A DNA stretch of 33,534 bases, from assembly GCA_020831635.1 (NCBI GenBank), contig JAFIGC010000049.1, forward strand, positions 1 through 33,534, written 5' to 3'. A model generated the notes under the pieces. That model was given only the letters and a program-made list of their open reading frames with translations, made no database searches and was not told where the DNA came from. Shown here piece after piece: positions 33,417 to 33,534 of this stretch. How positions within the stretch are numbered: position 1 is the first letter of the stretch; every line of letters starts with the position of its first letter. The stretch is from Verrucomicrobiota bacterium (GTDB lineage: Bacteria; Verrucomicrobiota; Kiritimatiellia; SS1-B-03-39; UBA6053). A program made the translations under genes and the position numbers.

Positions 33417-33534
33417 TTCCACACCTTATACCTGAATCCGTGAGATCTTTGCTGTGAATCCGCACAATCTCATGGGCTACAAGGAATTGTCGGGAATACT
33501 CGACAGACCGCATGGGTATGCCTCGATTCCCGAC

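Noticed and set aside
33283-33513. A 76-codon minus-strand frame at the right end
   Set aside because: It overlaps the hydrolase end and has no good start; the 34-codon frame at 33312-33416 has better start signals, though weak overall.

Overview
The window has two parts: a decaying integrated mobile element (about 1-8017, left end not in the window) and a GC-rich chromosomal region (about 8320-33534). The host looks like a member of the PVC superphylum, most likely Verrucomicrobiota or a relative. This is inferred from the MoxR/DUF58/VWA/DUF4175/DUF4159 cluster, a histidine kinase with heptad repeats of the type ARTDQAN in front of its PAS domain, and a family of C/G-rich intergenic repeats. 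No rRNA or other phylogenetic marker is present to prove it.

Element (1-8017). A gene-free kilobase at the left carries a perfect 11-bp hairpin and four copies of a 22-bp palindrome, two of them inside a 113-bp tandem duplication. A plus-strand cassette of small, stop/start-overlapping genes follows (1005-about 4356): a frameshifted copy and an intact copy of a phage-type protein, an unknown protein, a Cys-rich protein interrupted by an in-frame TAG, a double zinc-ribbon protein and a further small gene. Facing it on the minus strand are a phage/plasmid-type replication protein, an excisionase-type HTH protein and a tyrosine integrase with an HTH-containing insertion. The integrase lies beside a 45-nt 3' fragment of a tRNA-Pro(CGG) gene, the probable attachment site. 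Between this and a second tRNA-Pro 3' end (8263-8281) is a 240-bp array of GAA-loop mini-hairpins.

Minus-strand chromosomal block (8323-20411). It holds a small gene that looks internally deleted, a HAD phosphatase coupled to pyrG (CTP synthase), a Na/Pi cotransporter with a PhoU-like tail, a four-gene ectoine-degradation operon and a hybrid histidine kinase. The operon encodes an M20 deacetylase of DoeB2 type, an EctB-type diaminobutyrate transaminase, an ectoine hydrolase of DoeA type and an aldehyde dehydrogenase of DoeC type. Together they can turn ectoine into N-acetyl-diaminobutyrate, diaminobutyrate, aspartate semialdehyde and aspartate. No ectA, ectC, ectoine transporter or EnuR/DoeX regulator is seen nearby.

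Plus-strand block (21042-33303). A VKOR-DsbA fusion overlaps the start of a MoxR ATPase, which is followed without gaps by a DUF58 protein, a BatA-like VWA membrane protein, a second VWA protein with a glutamine-amidotransferase-like domain (frame broken at a run of 15 C) and a 957-residue DUF4175-like coiled-coil membrane protein. A DUF4159 protein follows behind its own sigma-70-type promoter. The layout suggests one envelope-associated machine: an AAA+ ATPase acting on VWA proteins at the membrane, with an oxidative folding enzyme supplied from the same transcript. A membrane-anchored alpha/beta hydrolase closes the window.
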